The notes under the pieces: model-generated
What the model was told of the DNA's origin: nothing
Databases searched by the model: none
Seen by the model: the letters and a program-made list of their open reading frames with translations, nothing else
Made by a program: the position numbers and the translations under genes
Assembly (NCBI GenBank): GCA_009692065.1
Contig: SHZY01000062.1
Coordinates: 1 to 32,145 of the forward strand
Source of the DNA: Gemmataceae bacterium
GTDB taxonomy: Bacteria; Planctomycetota; Planctomycetia; Gemmatales; Gemmataceae
Reading direction: 5' to 3'
Length of the DNA stretch: 32,145 nt
In this document: positions 1 through 8,115 of the stretch, piece after piece
Layout: each line of letters begins with the position of its first letter
Position numbering within the stretch: position 1 is the first letter of the stretch

Positions 1-49
1 TTGCGGACCGAGGTCCCAAAGCGCAAGTTGTTCCAGACAGCCTGTCATC

Positions 50-774
50 ATGATCTTGAGTCCTTTGGTTGTGGCAAGTTCGTATTCAGCTGCAACTTAT
101 CTACAACCAAAGGCTCTTTTGGCAATTCACGGTGCGATTTTCGGGCTAGGGTACCTGGAGTTACACACGACCGTCACTCAACTCGCGCTGCTGGTGGTCT
201 TGTGTTTGCTGCCGATAGCGGGGCTGACGCAGGCCGTGCCGACGTGGTTCCCACAGCTCCTGGTAAAGAACCGCCCATCCGTTGATCGCCATTCTCAACG
301 CGATCCGGAAGCGAGACGAACTCGACATAACCAAGTTGTTGCAGGTGCTTTCTGGCGTTTTCTTTGGTGCCGGCCGTGTGTGAGGAAATTGCCTTCCGCG
401 GCTTCGTGCTGCGCGGCTTGCACCACGGCTTTCGCCAGCGCAACGCCGTTCTGCTCAGCAGCTTTTTCTTCGGGTTGATTCACATGGACGTGTTCCCGTT
501 TGCGCCGACACTCCTCTTTGGCGTTGTGCTGGGCCTGTTGACGATGCGCAGCCTGATGCCGGCGATCTGCTTTCACCTGTTGCACAACACGGTTCTGATT
601 GCGATGATTCCCTTGAGCCGCTTTTCGGAAGATCGCCTGCCGGTGCAGCACTACGATCTCGAACTCTGGTTGGTCGGTGGGTGTGCCGTTGCGTCGGCCA
701 CACTCGTGTGGTGGCTCTACCGAAAGCCCTATGCGGAGCTGGAATGCCAGCAATCTGGGTCGCTGCACCGTTAG
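50..774 (+). pseudogene. CPBP-family intramembrane metalloprotease, frameshifted remnant
   Basis: The only good protein similarity is in the last 137 codons (from about 364). It has the CPBP/Abi signature: CEEIAFRG (the EExxxR glutamates), then FFFGLIHMD with the second-motif His, then ICFHLLHN. These are the metal/catalytic motifs of the Rce1-like membrane proteases, and the segments between them are hydrophobic. No start codon with a ribosome site precedes this part, and a TAA closes its frame at 328. Hydrophobic sequence upstream lies in other frames: frame 2 from 50 to about 285 and frame 3 from about 285 to 380. The gene therefore seems to have suffered at least two frameshifts. The upstream half resembles the membrane segments of ABC-2 permease/CPBP fusions known in planctomycetes, but that link is inference. 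The window edge may hide more of the 5' end. CPBP identity is fairly sure; pseudogene status is likely. Confidence 0.6.
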
Positions 775-801
775 CCGCACGCGCAAGCGACGGCCGGCTA
801 A
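771..801. repeat. Short palindrome overlapping the CPBP stop codon
   Basis: TTAGCCG at 771-777 is inverted as CGGCTAA at 795-801, with a 17-nt loop. The TAG stop of the CPBP remnant lies inside the left arm. The arm sequence resembles the outer part of the GCCGC-type palindromes at 11047, 25727 and 30696. It could act as a weak terminator, but there is no T-run. Confidence 0.45.
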
Positions 802-1005
802 GTCAGTTGCTTGCGCGTCCGGCCAACACCGACACGCAGCGCCGGTCTGGGTTATCTGAGCGATCCCGACATATCCGTTCCATTCTCTACAACCGGTAAA
901 TCCGGCCTCTTTCTTGTCCCTATTTACGGGATATCTTGCGCATCTTCTTGCTCGCGCAGACGGAGTTTTTTATGATCAACCCACTCGTTTAGCCGCCGTC
1001 GTAGT

Positions 1006-1032
1006 CGCGGGTGGACGCCAAGCCCACCCGCG
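1006..1032. repeat. Intergenic hairpin, GC-rich 9-bp arms
   Basis: CGCGGGTGG (1006-1014) and CCACCCGCG (1024-1032) are perfect inverted arms around a 9-nt loop. The hairpin ends 34 nt before the GTG chosen as start of the HD-GYP regulator. That supports treating 775-1066 as intergenic rather than as an N-terminal extension. Apart from this hairpin and the one at 771, nothing is recognisable in this 290-bp stretch. Confidence 0.5.
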
Positions 1033-1066
1033 TTTACGACGCGCGGTTAAACAGACGGGAGAACTC

Positions 1067-2098
1067 GTGATCGATCATGATGGTCTGCGTCGCTGTGTCA
1101 CGCTCGTCGATGATGAGCCGTTTGCGCTCGATCTCCTAGTGCGCTCGGCCCGGTCGTTTCACTTTGATTGTCAAACTGCCGTTAGCGCGGAGGAGGCCTT
1201 GGAGTTGCTAGAAAGGCAACCGACGCCGGTCGTTGTGACCGATCTGCGCATGCCCGGCCTGGGCGGGGTCTGGCTCGTGCAAGAAATCAAAAGGCGCTGG
1301 CCGCACATTGCTGTCATCGTGGTGACGACCGGCCCGGACGACGACGCACTTCTGCAATGTATGAGTGCCGGCGTGCAGCATTATTTTCTCAAGCCAGTCC
1401 ATATCGACGAGTTTCATCACGCCCTGCAAACGACCTGGTATCATCAGATGATGCGGCGCGAACATCACCGCCAGCGCCAACATCTCGAATCGATCGTTCG
1501 CAAGCAGACACACCGGTTGCAGCATACGTTCTTTTCTGCCATCACCAGTTTGGTACGCACGCTCGAAGCACGCGATCCCTACACGTCGGGCCACTCGCGG
1601 CGCGTTCGTAACTACGCCGTCCGATTGGCGAAGTACATCGGCCTCGACGAGCATAGCCAGAATCGCCTCCGCCTGGCCGCGAAGCTGCACGATATCGGCA
1701 AGGTTGGGCTGGCCGAGGGCATCCTGAACAAGCCGGCGAAGCTATCGGCCGGCGAGTACGACCAGGTCAAGGAACATCCGGTGATCGGCGAACGCATCCT
1801 TCGCCCGATCGTGCGCAACCGCGTCGTCTTGTCGGCCATCCGAAGCCACCATGAACGTTTCGACGGCGGTGGCTATCCCGACGGCCTGCGCGGTGAGGAG
1901 ATCCCGTTCCTGGCCCGCATGATCACTGTCGCCGACTGCTTTGACGCTCTTACCAGCACGCGCGCCTACCGCGGTCCCATGTCGCAAGACGACGCTCTTG
2001 GCATGCTGCACGACGGTATGGCCACGCAATTCGACCCGCACCTGGTGCCGCTGTTCCTGCGCATGATGCGCGAAACGAAAACGCTAGCGCGGGTTTGA
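1067..2098 (+). CDS. Response regulator with REC and HD-GYP domains (predicted c-di-GMP phosphodiesterase)
   Basis: A 343-residue two-domain regulator. The N-terminal receiver domain (about 8-125) has the acidic pair D15-D16, phospho-acceptor D59 in VTDLRMP, T87 and K109 in FLKP. After a helical linker comes a complete HD-GYP domain (about 160-340). Its visible motifs are HSRRVRNYA, the metal-binding HDIGK, HPVIGE, HHERFDGGGYPDG (carrying the GYP) and ADCFDALTSTRAY. Members hydrolyse c-di-GMP in the cytoplasm when phosphorylated by a partner histidine kinase; no kinase gene is adjacent. The frame is open from TTG at 914, but GTG at 1067 is preferred. It is preceded by ACGGGAGA and starts just before the receiver domain, whereas the upstream codons are not domain-like and cover a hairpin. 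All metal ligands and the GYP are present, so activity is expected. Confidence 0.9.
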   Translation: MIDHDGLRRCVTLVDDEPFALDLLVRSARSFHFDCQTAVSAEEALELLERQPTPVVVTDLRMPGLGGVWLVQEIKRRWPHIAVIVVTTGPDDDALLQCMSAGVQHYFLKPVHIDEFHHALQTTWYHQMMRREHHRQRQHLESIVRKQTHRLQHTFFSAITSLVRTLEARDPYTSGHSRRVRNYAVRLAKYIGLDEHSQNRLRLAAKLHDIGKVGLAEGILNKPAKLSAGEYDQVKEHPVIGERILRPIVRNRVVLSAIRSHHERFDGGGYPDGLRGEEIPFLARMITVADCFDALTSTRAYRGPMSQDDALGMLHDGMATQFDPHLVPLFLRMMRETKTLARV

Positions 2099-2147
2099 TA
2101 GTGGTTCGGCGACCAAAAATCACTCGCATTGCTGCCGAATTTGTCGA

Positions 2148-2153
2148 TATAAT
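2148..2153 (+). promoter_or_regulatory. Consensus -10 box; possibly leaderless transcript
   Basis: A perfect TATAAT ends 8 bases before the ATG at 2162. Transcription would start within a base or two of the start codon. No Shine-Dalgarno sequence is visible between the box and the ATG, so the DUF1501 mRNA could be leaderless. No convincing -35 hexamer is seen at 16-18 bp. Confidence 0.4.
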
Positions 2154-2161
2154 AGCCCATC

Positions 2162-3607
2162 ATGACCATCGAAAAATCTTCTGCCTGCGGCCGCATCGCC
2201 CCCGTCTTGTCGCGCCGTGAGATGCTGCTCTCCGGCGGGGCTGGCTTCGGTGCCCTCGCGCTCCGTTATCTGCTGGGCGATAACCCGCTGCTGGCGCAAC
2301 CAGCGGTTCGGCCGCTCAGCGCTCGGCCGCAGCATTTCGCGGCGAAGGCAAAGAGTGTTATCTTTTGCTTCATGGAAGGCGGTCCCAGCAGTCTCGATAC
2401 GTTCGATCCGAAGCCGCTGGTCAATCGTCTTGCCGGTCAACGCATTCCCAACAGTTTTCGGCCCGTCATCACGCCGATGGGAGAGTTCTACTCGCCGATC
2501 CTGCCGTCGCGACGGCGCTGGACGCGGCACGGCCAGAGCGGGCTGTGGGTATCGGATTGGCTGCCGAACATTGCCGAGTGCGTCGATGACATCGCCGTCA
2601 TTCATTCGTGCTGGGCGAATGGCCTCAATCATTCCAATGGCGTGAGCCAGATGAACACCGGCTCGATCGTCGGCGGCCGGCCTTCACTGGGGGCCTGGGT
2701 GACCTATGGCCTCGGCACGGACAACGAAAACCTGCCTGCGTTTGTCGTGATGCAGGACAACGCGGCATCAGTGAACAACGGCGCCCGCAACTGGGGCACC
2801 GGGTTCATGCCTGCGGTCTATCAGGGCACCCGCATCAACGCTGGCGTGGAGCCGATCGCGCATCTCAATCCACCCGCGCAAATCTCGCCCGAGCAACAGC
2901 GTGGCCGCCTCGATCTCTTGGCAGAATTGAACCGCGAACACGCCGCCAGCCGACAGGCTACCGGATCTGAACTCGACGCCCGCATCAACAGCTACGAACT
3001 CGCCTACCGCATGCAGGCTCAAGCGCCGGAAGCCGTCGATCTGACGCAGGAAACCGAGGAGACGAAGAATCTCTACGGCTTCAACGATCCGTTGACCGCG
3101 ACGTATGGCCGCATGTGCCTCTTTGGCCGGCGGCTGGTCGAGCGCGGCGTGCGTTTTGTGCAGCTCTACCACGGCTCCGGCAGCAAGTGGGACGCGCATC
3201 GCAACATCGAGACGAACCACGCAACCAATTGCCGCGGCAGCGACAAGCCGGTTGCGGGCCTCTTGAAGGACCTGAAACGCCGCGGCCTGCTCGATAGTAC
3301 CCTGGTGATCTGGGGCGGCGAGTTCGGCCGCACGCCGCAATCGGAAGCCGGCGATGGCCGCGATCACAACCCCTACGGCTTCACTATGTGGATGGCGGGC
3401 GGCGGCGTCAAAGGCGGCCAGGCGATCGGCAGCACCGACGAAATGGGCCTGCACGCCGTCGAAGACCGCTTACACGTCCACGACCTGCACGCCACGATCT
3501 TGCACTTGCTGGGTCTCGATCACACGCGCGTACTCTATCGCCATCAAGGGCGACCGGAGCGGGCGACGGTGAACGAGGGGGAGGCGTTTGTGCGGATTAC
3601 GGGGTAA
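2162..3607 (+). CDS. DUF1501 family secreted protein with Tat-type signal
   Basis: 481 residues. The N-terminus carries SRREMLLSGG (twin Arg at 18-19) followed by a hydrophobic stretch to about 37, fitting a twin-arginine leader. The body matches the DUF1501 family, whose alkaline-phosphatase/sulfatase-like fold is abundant in planctomycetes. Recognisable parts are FCFMEGGPSSLDTFDPKP, HSCWANGLNHSNGVSQMNTG, VRFVQLYHGSGSKWDAH, VIWGGEFGRTPQSE, GRDHNPYGF and DLHATILHLLGLDH. The substrate is unknown. DUF1501 genes usually sit beside a DUF1549/DUF1553 cytochrome-like gene; here there is none, so this is a solitary copy. The start is the ATG next to the TATAAT box. The downstream neighbour is convergent, with a strong palindrome between them. 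Length is normal for the family and no damage is seen. Confidence 0.88.
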   Translation: MTIEKSSACGRIAPVLSRREMLLSGGAGFGALALRYLLGDNPLLAQPAVRPLSARPQHFAAKAKSVIFCFMEGGPSSLDTFDPKPLVNRLAGQRIPNSFRPVITPMGEFYSPILPSRRRWTRHGQSGLWVSDWLPNIAECVDDIAVIHSCWANGLNHSNGVSQMNTGSIVGGRPSLGAWVTYGLGTDNENLPAFVVMQDNAASVNNGARNWGTGFMPAVYQGTRINAGVEPIAHLNPPAQISPEQQRGRLDLLAELNREHAASRQATGSELDARINSYELAYRMQAQAPEAVDLTQETEETKNLYGFNDPLTATYGRMCLFGRRLVERGVRFVQLYHGSGSKWDAHRNIETNHATNCRGSDKPVAGLLKDLKRRGLLDSTLVIWGGEFGRTPQSEAGDGRDHNPYGFTMWMAGGGVKGGQAIGSTDEMGLHAVEDRLHVHDLHATILHLLGLDHTRVLYRHQGRPERATVNEGEAFVRITG

Positions 3608-3626
3608 CCTCGGCTATCTCGGTTAG

Positions 3627-3681
3627 TAGCCCGGAGCGCTAGCGACGGGATTGCGTATCCCGTCGCTAGCACTCCGAGCTA
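3627..3681. terminator. Long palindrome between convergent genes, likely bidirectional terminator
   Basis: Arms of 24 nt (3627-3650 and 3658-3681) match at 22 of 24 positions around a 7-nt loop. The core is GCTAGCGACGGGA / TCCCGTCGCTAGC. It lies 20 bases after the DUF1501 stop and 10 bases from the stop of the convergent CotH gene. It lacks a T-run, so termination is inferred from position. It looks like one copy of a dispersed repeat rather than a unique terminator. Confidence 0.55.
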
Positions 3682-3690
3682 CTTCGAGCA

Positions 3691-5865
3691 TCACTTCGTC
3701 TCCCCCAGCTTCTTGATCTCCGCATGATTGAGCAGATACGCGCTCCTGCCGTCGGCAAAGGCACGCAAGCTGAAGCGGGATGGACCGGCTTCGTCGGACG
3801 TGGACGCCTTGAATTCGGCGAGGGAGGTTAGCTTGCGCGTGTCAATCTCCACTTCCTTTTCAAGCAGCGTGCGGTAACCTGCAATGATCGGCCCGAGCTT
3901 CTTCCAGTCGAGCGAGTTGCTGGCGAGCGTGCGCAGCTTGGCCCGGTACTTGGCGCGCAAGCTTGGCACTTCCAGTAGGCGGCAGAGGGGAGCGCGCGAG
4001 TTGTTGACGGCAACGAAGGGGTCGAGGGTGTAGTCGCCGCCTTTACCAAATCCGCCGCCATCCTTGCCATCCTTGGGGCCGCTCTTGCCGCCGTCTTTGG
4101 GTCCTTTTCCGCCGCCGTCCTTGGGACCTTTGCCGAAACCGCCTCCCTTGGGTCCGCCGAAGCCAGCAGGTTGCAGCGTTTCGTTGGTATCGGTCTGAAA
4201 GATGTGAAACTTTCCCTTGGGGTCTCGGTAGAGGTTGTAATCGCTGGCGCGGGTCCAGTAGCCGTCGTCGTTGAGCAGGGCGTTATCGAGCGCGAGGAAC
4301 CAGAGAGCATGGTCAAGATCGAGCATCGGCGCCACGGCTTCCTCCAGCTTGTCGAGCGGGGTCTTGCTCAGCACCCGGCACAATTCGATCAGGGCTTTCC
4401 AGTCCTTCGGGTCGTCCTTCGACTTGATGTTGTAATGACGCTTGTAGTCGGCAACGTTGTCGCCCAAGTAGCTCAGGCCCGAGTTGGCGGCACCGGGATG
4501 GCCGGCGACCTTCCAGCGGGCGCCCTTGGTTGTTTGATAGTTTTCCTGGAGGAACTCCTTGTTGAACTGCTGCTGGTTGGCGAAGAGCCCCCAGCTTTCG
4601 CCGTTGATGACGACCTTGACGAGGTTGGCCCGCGGCGCCGGGATGTATTGGCGTGAGATATTGCAGAAAAGGACCGAGTGCAGGAAGGTCGGGTCCTGGT
4701 TGCAATTGAGCAGGTTCAACGTTTTGTAACCCAGCAGACGCTGCTTGGTGTCCACGAAGTCAAACGACAGATTGATCGAGTGTTTGTAGCCCGCGGGGAC
4801 GCCGAAGTAGGACGAGTTGCCGCGGAAATGGACGCCGACGTTCTTGTAGCTCTTGCCGTCCACGGTGATGGTGGCGGGGACTTCGACATCGGAGTGATAG
4901 AAGTCGGCAAGTTCGGCCTCCCAGTCGGTGGCGTTTTCGAATTCGAGGAAGATGGTGCGCAGGACGCCGGTGTCGTAGAGCTTGGCATCGGGGAAGGATT
5001 TCACGTCAGCGGGCGTGACCTTGGGGCCGGGCTTGGCGGGGTCCTTCTTGCCGCCAAACCCGCCGCCGGGGCCAAAGTTTGGCGGCGGGAAAAACTGATT
5101 GACGACGGCGGCGACGGTCGGTTCATCGAGCTTGGCAGTCTTGTCCTTGTCGAGTTCCTTGAAGAGCGTCTCGGCGGCAGCGGTCAGTTCATCGAGGGTG
5201 ACTTTGCCCTTCTTCTTGACGTCGGCACGTTTGATAATTTCGCCGGCGATGATTTTTCCGGGCGGGACGAAGCCGAACGGGCCGCCCTTGAAGCTATCCT
5301 TGGGGCCATCCTTCGGTCCATCTTTGGGGCCGTCTTTCGGTGGACCTTTGAATCCGTCTTTGGGGCCAAATCCGAAGCCCTTGGGTTTGGGCAAGATGCG
5401 GTTGAGGCCGTCGGCGAGCTGGGTTTCGTCGAGCGTTCCCTTCTTGTCCTTATCCGTGTCGGCGAAGAATTTCTTGACACCGGCGAGCAACTCGGCCTTG
5501 GCGAGCTTGCCGTCCATGTCGGTGTCGAGCGTTTCGAGGAGCGGCTTGACCATGAAGTTGCCGGGGCTAAACCCGCCGCCCTTCTTGCCGCCGAACCCTC
5601 CCTTGCCGCCGACCTGTGTTTTGAGGAATTCGCGGGCCGCTTTGCGCTCCTCGGTGTTGAGCCGGAGGTCGCCGTCCTTGTCGAACTTGGCGACGAGCTT
5701 GCGGCGTTGTCCCATGATCGGGCCGAAGCCGAATTCTTTCTTGCCGAATTCTTTCTTCTCGGGTTCCTTCTTTTCCTCTTGGCCCTGCTCGGTCGCCACG
5801 AGAGGCGCCGCCAGAATGCCGCCGAAGAGGAACAGAGTGTAGGCGAGCGATTTTCGATGGGTCAT
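3691..5865 (-). CDS. Secreted EF-hand / CotH-kinase domain protein
   Basis: 724 residues from ATG at 5865, which follows GAGGA by 5 nt; an upstream in-frame GTG lacks such a site and would bury the signal peptide. Residues 1-25 form a Sec-type signal. EF-hand-like loops follow: DKDGDLRLNTEE (62-73), DTDMDGKLAKAE (114-125), DTDKDKKGTLDE (136-147), and two degenerate ones near 215 and 239. Residues from about 295 to 600 match the CotH-kinase family, with VGVHFRGNSSY, INLSFDF, LNLLNCNQDP, NGESWGLFANQQQFN and FQTDTNET. Two low-complexity blocks rich in G, K, P and D (about 165-195, GPKD repeats, and a longer one after the CotH core) separate domains. CotH proteins phosphorylate secreted proteins; calcium binding through the EF-hands is inferred. 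The GPKD blocks are also repetitive in DNA. It is an isolated gene on this strand. Confidence 0.85.
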   Translation of the reverse strand: MTHRKSLAYTLFLFGGILAAPLVATEQGQEEKKEPEKKEFGKKEFGFGPIMGQRRKLVAKFDKDGDLRLNTEERKAAREFLKTQVGGKGGFGGKKGGGFSPGNFMVKPLLETLDTDMDGKLAKAELLAGVKKFFADTDKDKKGTLDETQLADGLNRILPKPKGFGFGPKDGFKGPPKDGPKDGPKDGPKDSFKGGPFGFVPPGKIIAGEIIKRADVKKKGKVTLDELTAAAETLFKELDKDKTAKLDEPTVAAVVNQFFPPPNFGPGGGFGGKKDPAKPGPKVTPADVKSFPDAKLYDTGVLRTIFLEFENATDWEAELADFYHSDVEVPATITVDGKSYKNVGVHFRGNSSYFGVPAGYKHSINLSFDFVDTKQRLLGYKTLNLLNCNQDPTFLHSVLFCNISRQYIPAPRANLVKVVINGESWGLFANQQQFNKEFLQENYQTTKGARWKVAGHPGAANSGLSYLGDNVADYKRHYNIKSKDDPKDWKALIELCRVLSKTPLDKLEEAVAPMLDLDHALWFLALDNALLNDDGYWTRASDYNLYRDPKGKFHIFQTDTNETLQPAGFGGPKGGGFGKGPKDGGGKGPKDGGKSGPKDGKDGGGFGKGGDYTLDPFVAVNNSRAPLCRLLEVPSLRAKYRAKLRTLASNSLDWKKLGPIIAGYRTLLEKEVEIDTRKLTSLAEFKASTSDEAGPSRFSLRAFADGRSAYLLNHAEIKKLGETK

Positions 5866-5944
5866 CGGAATCCTCGGTTGAAAGACATGATGGCCAGTTA
5901 ACCCGCTGTTCACGGCGGGTACGCGGCAGTCAGTATATAGGAGA

Positions 5945-5950
5945 ATTATA
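5945..5950 (-). promoter_or_regulatory. Possible -10 box for the CotH gene
   Basis: On the minus strand the bases read TATAAT, about 80 bases upstream of the CotH start at 5865. A weak hairpin (ACCCGC 5901-5906 / GCGGGT 5915-5920) lies in the resulting leader. No clear -35 box is seen, so this is only a candidate. Confidence 0.3.
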
Positions 5951-5984
5951 GGCGGCGTACATTAACCGTCGATGAGAGGATTGC

Positions 5985-6171
5985 TCACGCGCAAATGCGA
6001 TTGAGGCACTGTTCTTTGGCTTGATAAAGCTTTTCGTCGCAGCGGCGAATGAGATCGATCGGCGAGAGGTCTTCACCCTGCGTTGTGACCAAGCCGGCGC
6101 TGATCGGTACGTGAATCGATTTGGTCTTGAAGAGGAGCGGCGAGATGCGACGACAATCGGGAGATTTTTTT
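5985..6171 (-). pseudogene. C-terminal fragment of a GGDEF (diguanylate cyclase) domain
   Basis: Reading the minus strand from about 6171 to the TGA at 5985-5987 gives about 61 codons. They contain HVPISAGLVTTQGEDLS followed by PIDLIRRCDEKLYQAKEQ and a terminal LNRICA. This is the end of a GGDEF domain: the family has a [VI]S[IA]G[VL]A strand and then an LLxxADxALYxAKxxGRNR helix. The GGDEF catalytic loop itself is absent. No start codon or ribosome site precedes it, and the reading frame runs directly into an A-run and the palindrome at 6183-6214. It is best read as a relic whose 5' part was lost, perhaps when the palindrome arrived. The fragment cannot be an active cyclase. Confidence 0.55.
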
Positions 6172-6182
6172 TGCCGCTTGCG

Positions 6183-6214
6183 TTTAGCGCCCGCGTGGCG
6201 CCACGCGGGCGTTG
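6183..6214. repeat. Family A palindrome (TTTAGCGCCCGC type)
   Basis: CGCCCGCGTGGC at 6188-6199 is followed directly by its exact complement GCCACGCGGGCG at 6200-6211, a perfect 24-bp dyad with no loop. It is flanked by TTTAG on the left. GCCGCTTGCG just outside (from 6173) matches the outer arm of the family B palindromes, so this copy looks intermediate between the two families. It lies between the end of the secreted protein gene and the GGDEF relic. Confidence 0.75.
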
Positions 6215-6233
6215 AATTGCAAGCAGTCCCGCG

Positions 6234-7934
6234 TTACGGCCTTTTTGGCTGCGGGTGCACGCCGATGAGGGCGCCTTCGGGTTCGACGAGATCGACGAAC
6301 TGTGCCTCGCGGGTGACGGCGGCCCCCTCGTTGCCGGCCCGGTCGATGACGCGGAGCCGCAAGAACACCTGCACCGGCGCGGTCGGTGGCACCTTCCACG
6401 AGTAGTCGCCCGTGACGTGTTGATTCGTATAGCGACCGGTGTTTTCCAGATCGAGCTTTATCGGCAGCCAGGGCCCTTCGCGATTCTCGGCGTACTCCAG
6501 ATGGATCGGCGCGGCGGCCAGGTTCTTGTCGGTCGCGTGCCATTTGATCAACAACTGATCGGGATGTTGAGGATCGGGGATCGGCTGGAACAGCTGGGCC
6601 TCTGGCGTCTTCGTGTCGATCTCGACGCGAATTTCCGGCACAGCCGCCGGCCGTGGTTTCTTGCCCATGCCGGCGCGGTTCTTGACAACCAGCGACAGGC
6701 CGTAGACGCCGTCGGCAAACGGGACATCGCTCTCCTTGTCGCGCAGGTCGAATGTGCGCTCCTGGATGCCGTGGATCGGGCCGGTGGCGACGTCGTTGTC
6801 CTCGGCATAGCGTTCCCAGTTTTCGCCGTCGTCCTTGGTGAGCCACAACTCGACGCCGCCAATGCCGGACGGCCCGACCCGACTGAGCTTGTACTGCAGG
6901 AGAACCTGATGATTGCGCACGTACTGGGCAGCCGGCAGCGCCCTGCGAATCTGTGTCGCCTGAGCGATCGGTTTCACGTCGAGCCCACCGTCGCCGCCGG
7001 GTTTCGGGATGCCGCCCGAGGGAGGCAGGATTGACTTGGGCGGCTCCACCGGCAAGCGTGTGTCGGCCACGACTCTTTCGGACGACTGATCTTTTGCCGG
7101 CGGAGGCGCGATGCCGAGAGGCCCACTCGGAAACATCGACTTGTGCGTGCCGCTCTCGCCGATTGCCATCGGCGGCGGAATATCGAGCGGTTTTGTCAGG
7201 CTATTTTGGGCAGGCAGCACGATGTCGCTCGGCAACACCGGCGTCGGCGGATCTTTCTGCGGTTTGATCGGGTCGCTCGGCGCGGTGAAACCGGCGGCAG
7301 CGATGGCGCCGCTGACTTCCGCCGGGCTGTACGATTGGTTGCCCGCCAGATCGCGAACCGTCAAGCGAACGATGATCGCCTGATTGGTCGCAGGCCGGAA
7401 GCTCGCCTTGCCTTGCAGCGCCGGCTGAATCGGGATAGCGGTCCACAAACCCGTTGCCGCGTCCTTGGGCTGATACTCGAGCTTGAGGCCTTCCTTGCTC
7501 AGGTCAAGATGCTCTTCTTGTACGTTCCAGCTCACGAAAACCTCGTCGCCATGCCGCTGGGCTTGGAAAGATTTGATAACGGGGTTCAGCGTATCGATCA
7601 CGATGATCTGATCGGGGCCACGCTTGATCAACGTCTTGTCGTCCGGGGTCTGCACGCCTTGCTGATTGACGATGGCGAGTTGCAGCCAGAATACACCGTC
7701 TCCCGGAGCGTAATAGACGAAGCGGTCCTTGCTCGCCGGCACCGCCGCGACCTGATTCCAGATGCGCCCCTTGTCCGGCGAGGCGTAGACGAGAACTTCG
7801 CGAATGCCGGCGCGGGCCGATTCCTGGAAGTTCAGCGGAAACTCAGGATTGCGACGGTTGGTGTAGGTGATGTCGCTGGAGCCTTGGCCCAATAGCAAGC
7901 TCATGCACGCGACGGCGAGGATTCCTGTTCCCAT
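6234..7934 (-). CDS. Secreted beta-sandwich (Ig/FN3-like) protein of unknown function
   Basis: 566 residues; ATG at 7934 follows GGGGGAGG at about 6 nt. The N-terminus MGTGILAVACMSLLLG looks like a signal peptide, so the protein is probably exported. No enzyme motif is visible. Two regions (about 30-215 and 325-550) show repeating strand patterns with phrases typical of Ig/fibronectin-like folds: VRLTVRDLAGNQSYSPAEV, FDLRDKESDVPFADGVYGL, LSLVVKNRAGMGKKP and LRLRVIDRAGNEGAAVT. DRAGN-type turns recur three times. A Pro-rich linker (about 215-325) joins the regions. ELWLTKDDGENWERYAED resembles sortilin/BNR-type repeats. Function is unknown; a structural or periplasmic binding role is possible. 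It stands alone on this strand, with the next gene upstream divergent. Confidence 0.75.
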   Translation of the reverse strand: MGTGILAVACMSLLLGQGSSDITYTNRRNPEFPLNFQESARAGIREVLVYASPDKGRIWNQVAAVPASKDRFVYYAPGDGVFWLQLAIVNQQGVQTPDDKTLIKRGPDQIIVIDTLNPVIKSFQAQRHGDEVFVSWNVQEEHLDLSKEGLKLEYQPKDAATGLWTAIPIQPALQGKASFRPATNQAIIVRLTVRDLAGNQSYSPAEVSGAIAAAGFTAPSDPIKPQKDPPTPVLPSDIVLPAQNSLTKPLDIPPPMAIGESGTHKSMFPSGPLGIAPPPAKDQSSERVVADTRLPVEPPKSILPPSGGIPKPGGDGGLDVKPIAQATQIRRALPAAQYVRNHQVLLQYKLSRVGPSGIGGVELWLTKDDGENWERYAEDNDVATGPIHGIQERTFDLRDKESDVPFADGVYGLSLVVKNRAGMGKKPRPAAVPEIRVEIDTKTPEAQLFQPIPDPQHPDQLLIKWHATDKNLAAAPIHLEYAENREGPWLPIKLDLENTGRYTNQHVTGDYSWKVPPTAPVQVFLRLRVIDRAGNEGAAVTREAQFVDLVEPEGALIGVHPQPKRP

Positions 7935-8115
7935 CCCTGACCTCCCCCGACGATATCAGCTCCCGGCGAAGACAAAGCGCACGCTGAGCCAAGGATTATC
8001 GGTTATGATGAATAAATCGGTTAGTTGAAGAGGAGACTTGAAACGAGTTGCTGATTTCGCAAAAAAAACTCAAGTTCGTCCGCCTCGGCTCGCCAGTAAG
8101 AGCGCCTAAAGCAAA

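Noticed and set aside
1..285. TTG-started open frame at the left edge
   Set aside because: Composition is not protein-like, and frame 2 of the same bases gives hydrophobic segments that fit the neighbouring CPBP remnant better.
914..1066. N-terminal extension of the HD-GYP regulator from TTG 914
   Set aside because: It lacks a ribosome site, covers a perfect hairpin and adds residues with no domain; GTG 1067 has a good site and starts just before the receiver domain.
4678..5901. Long plus-strand open frames opposite the CotH gene, including a Ser/Pro/Leu-rich one
   Set aside because: Their low-complexity composition is the mirror of the GPKD and Lys/Asp-rich coding strand; no independent motif or start.
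6021..6215. 64-codon plus-strand frame before the secreted protein gene
   Set aside because: It is antisense to the GGDEF relic and runs into the palindrome; no ribosome site or similarity.
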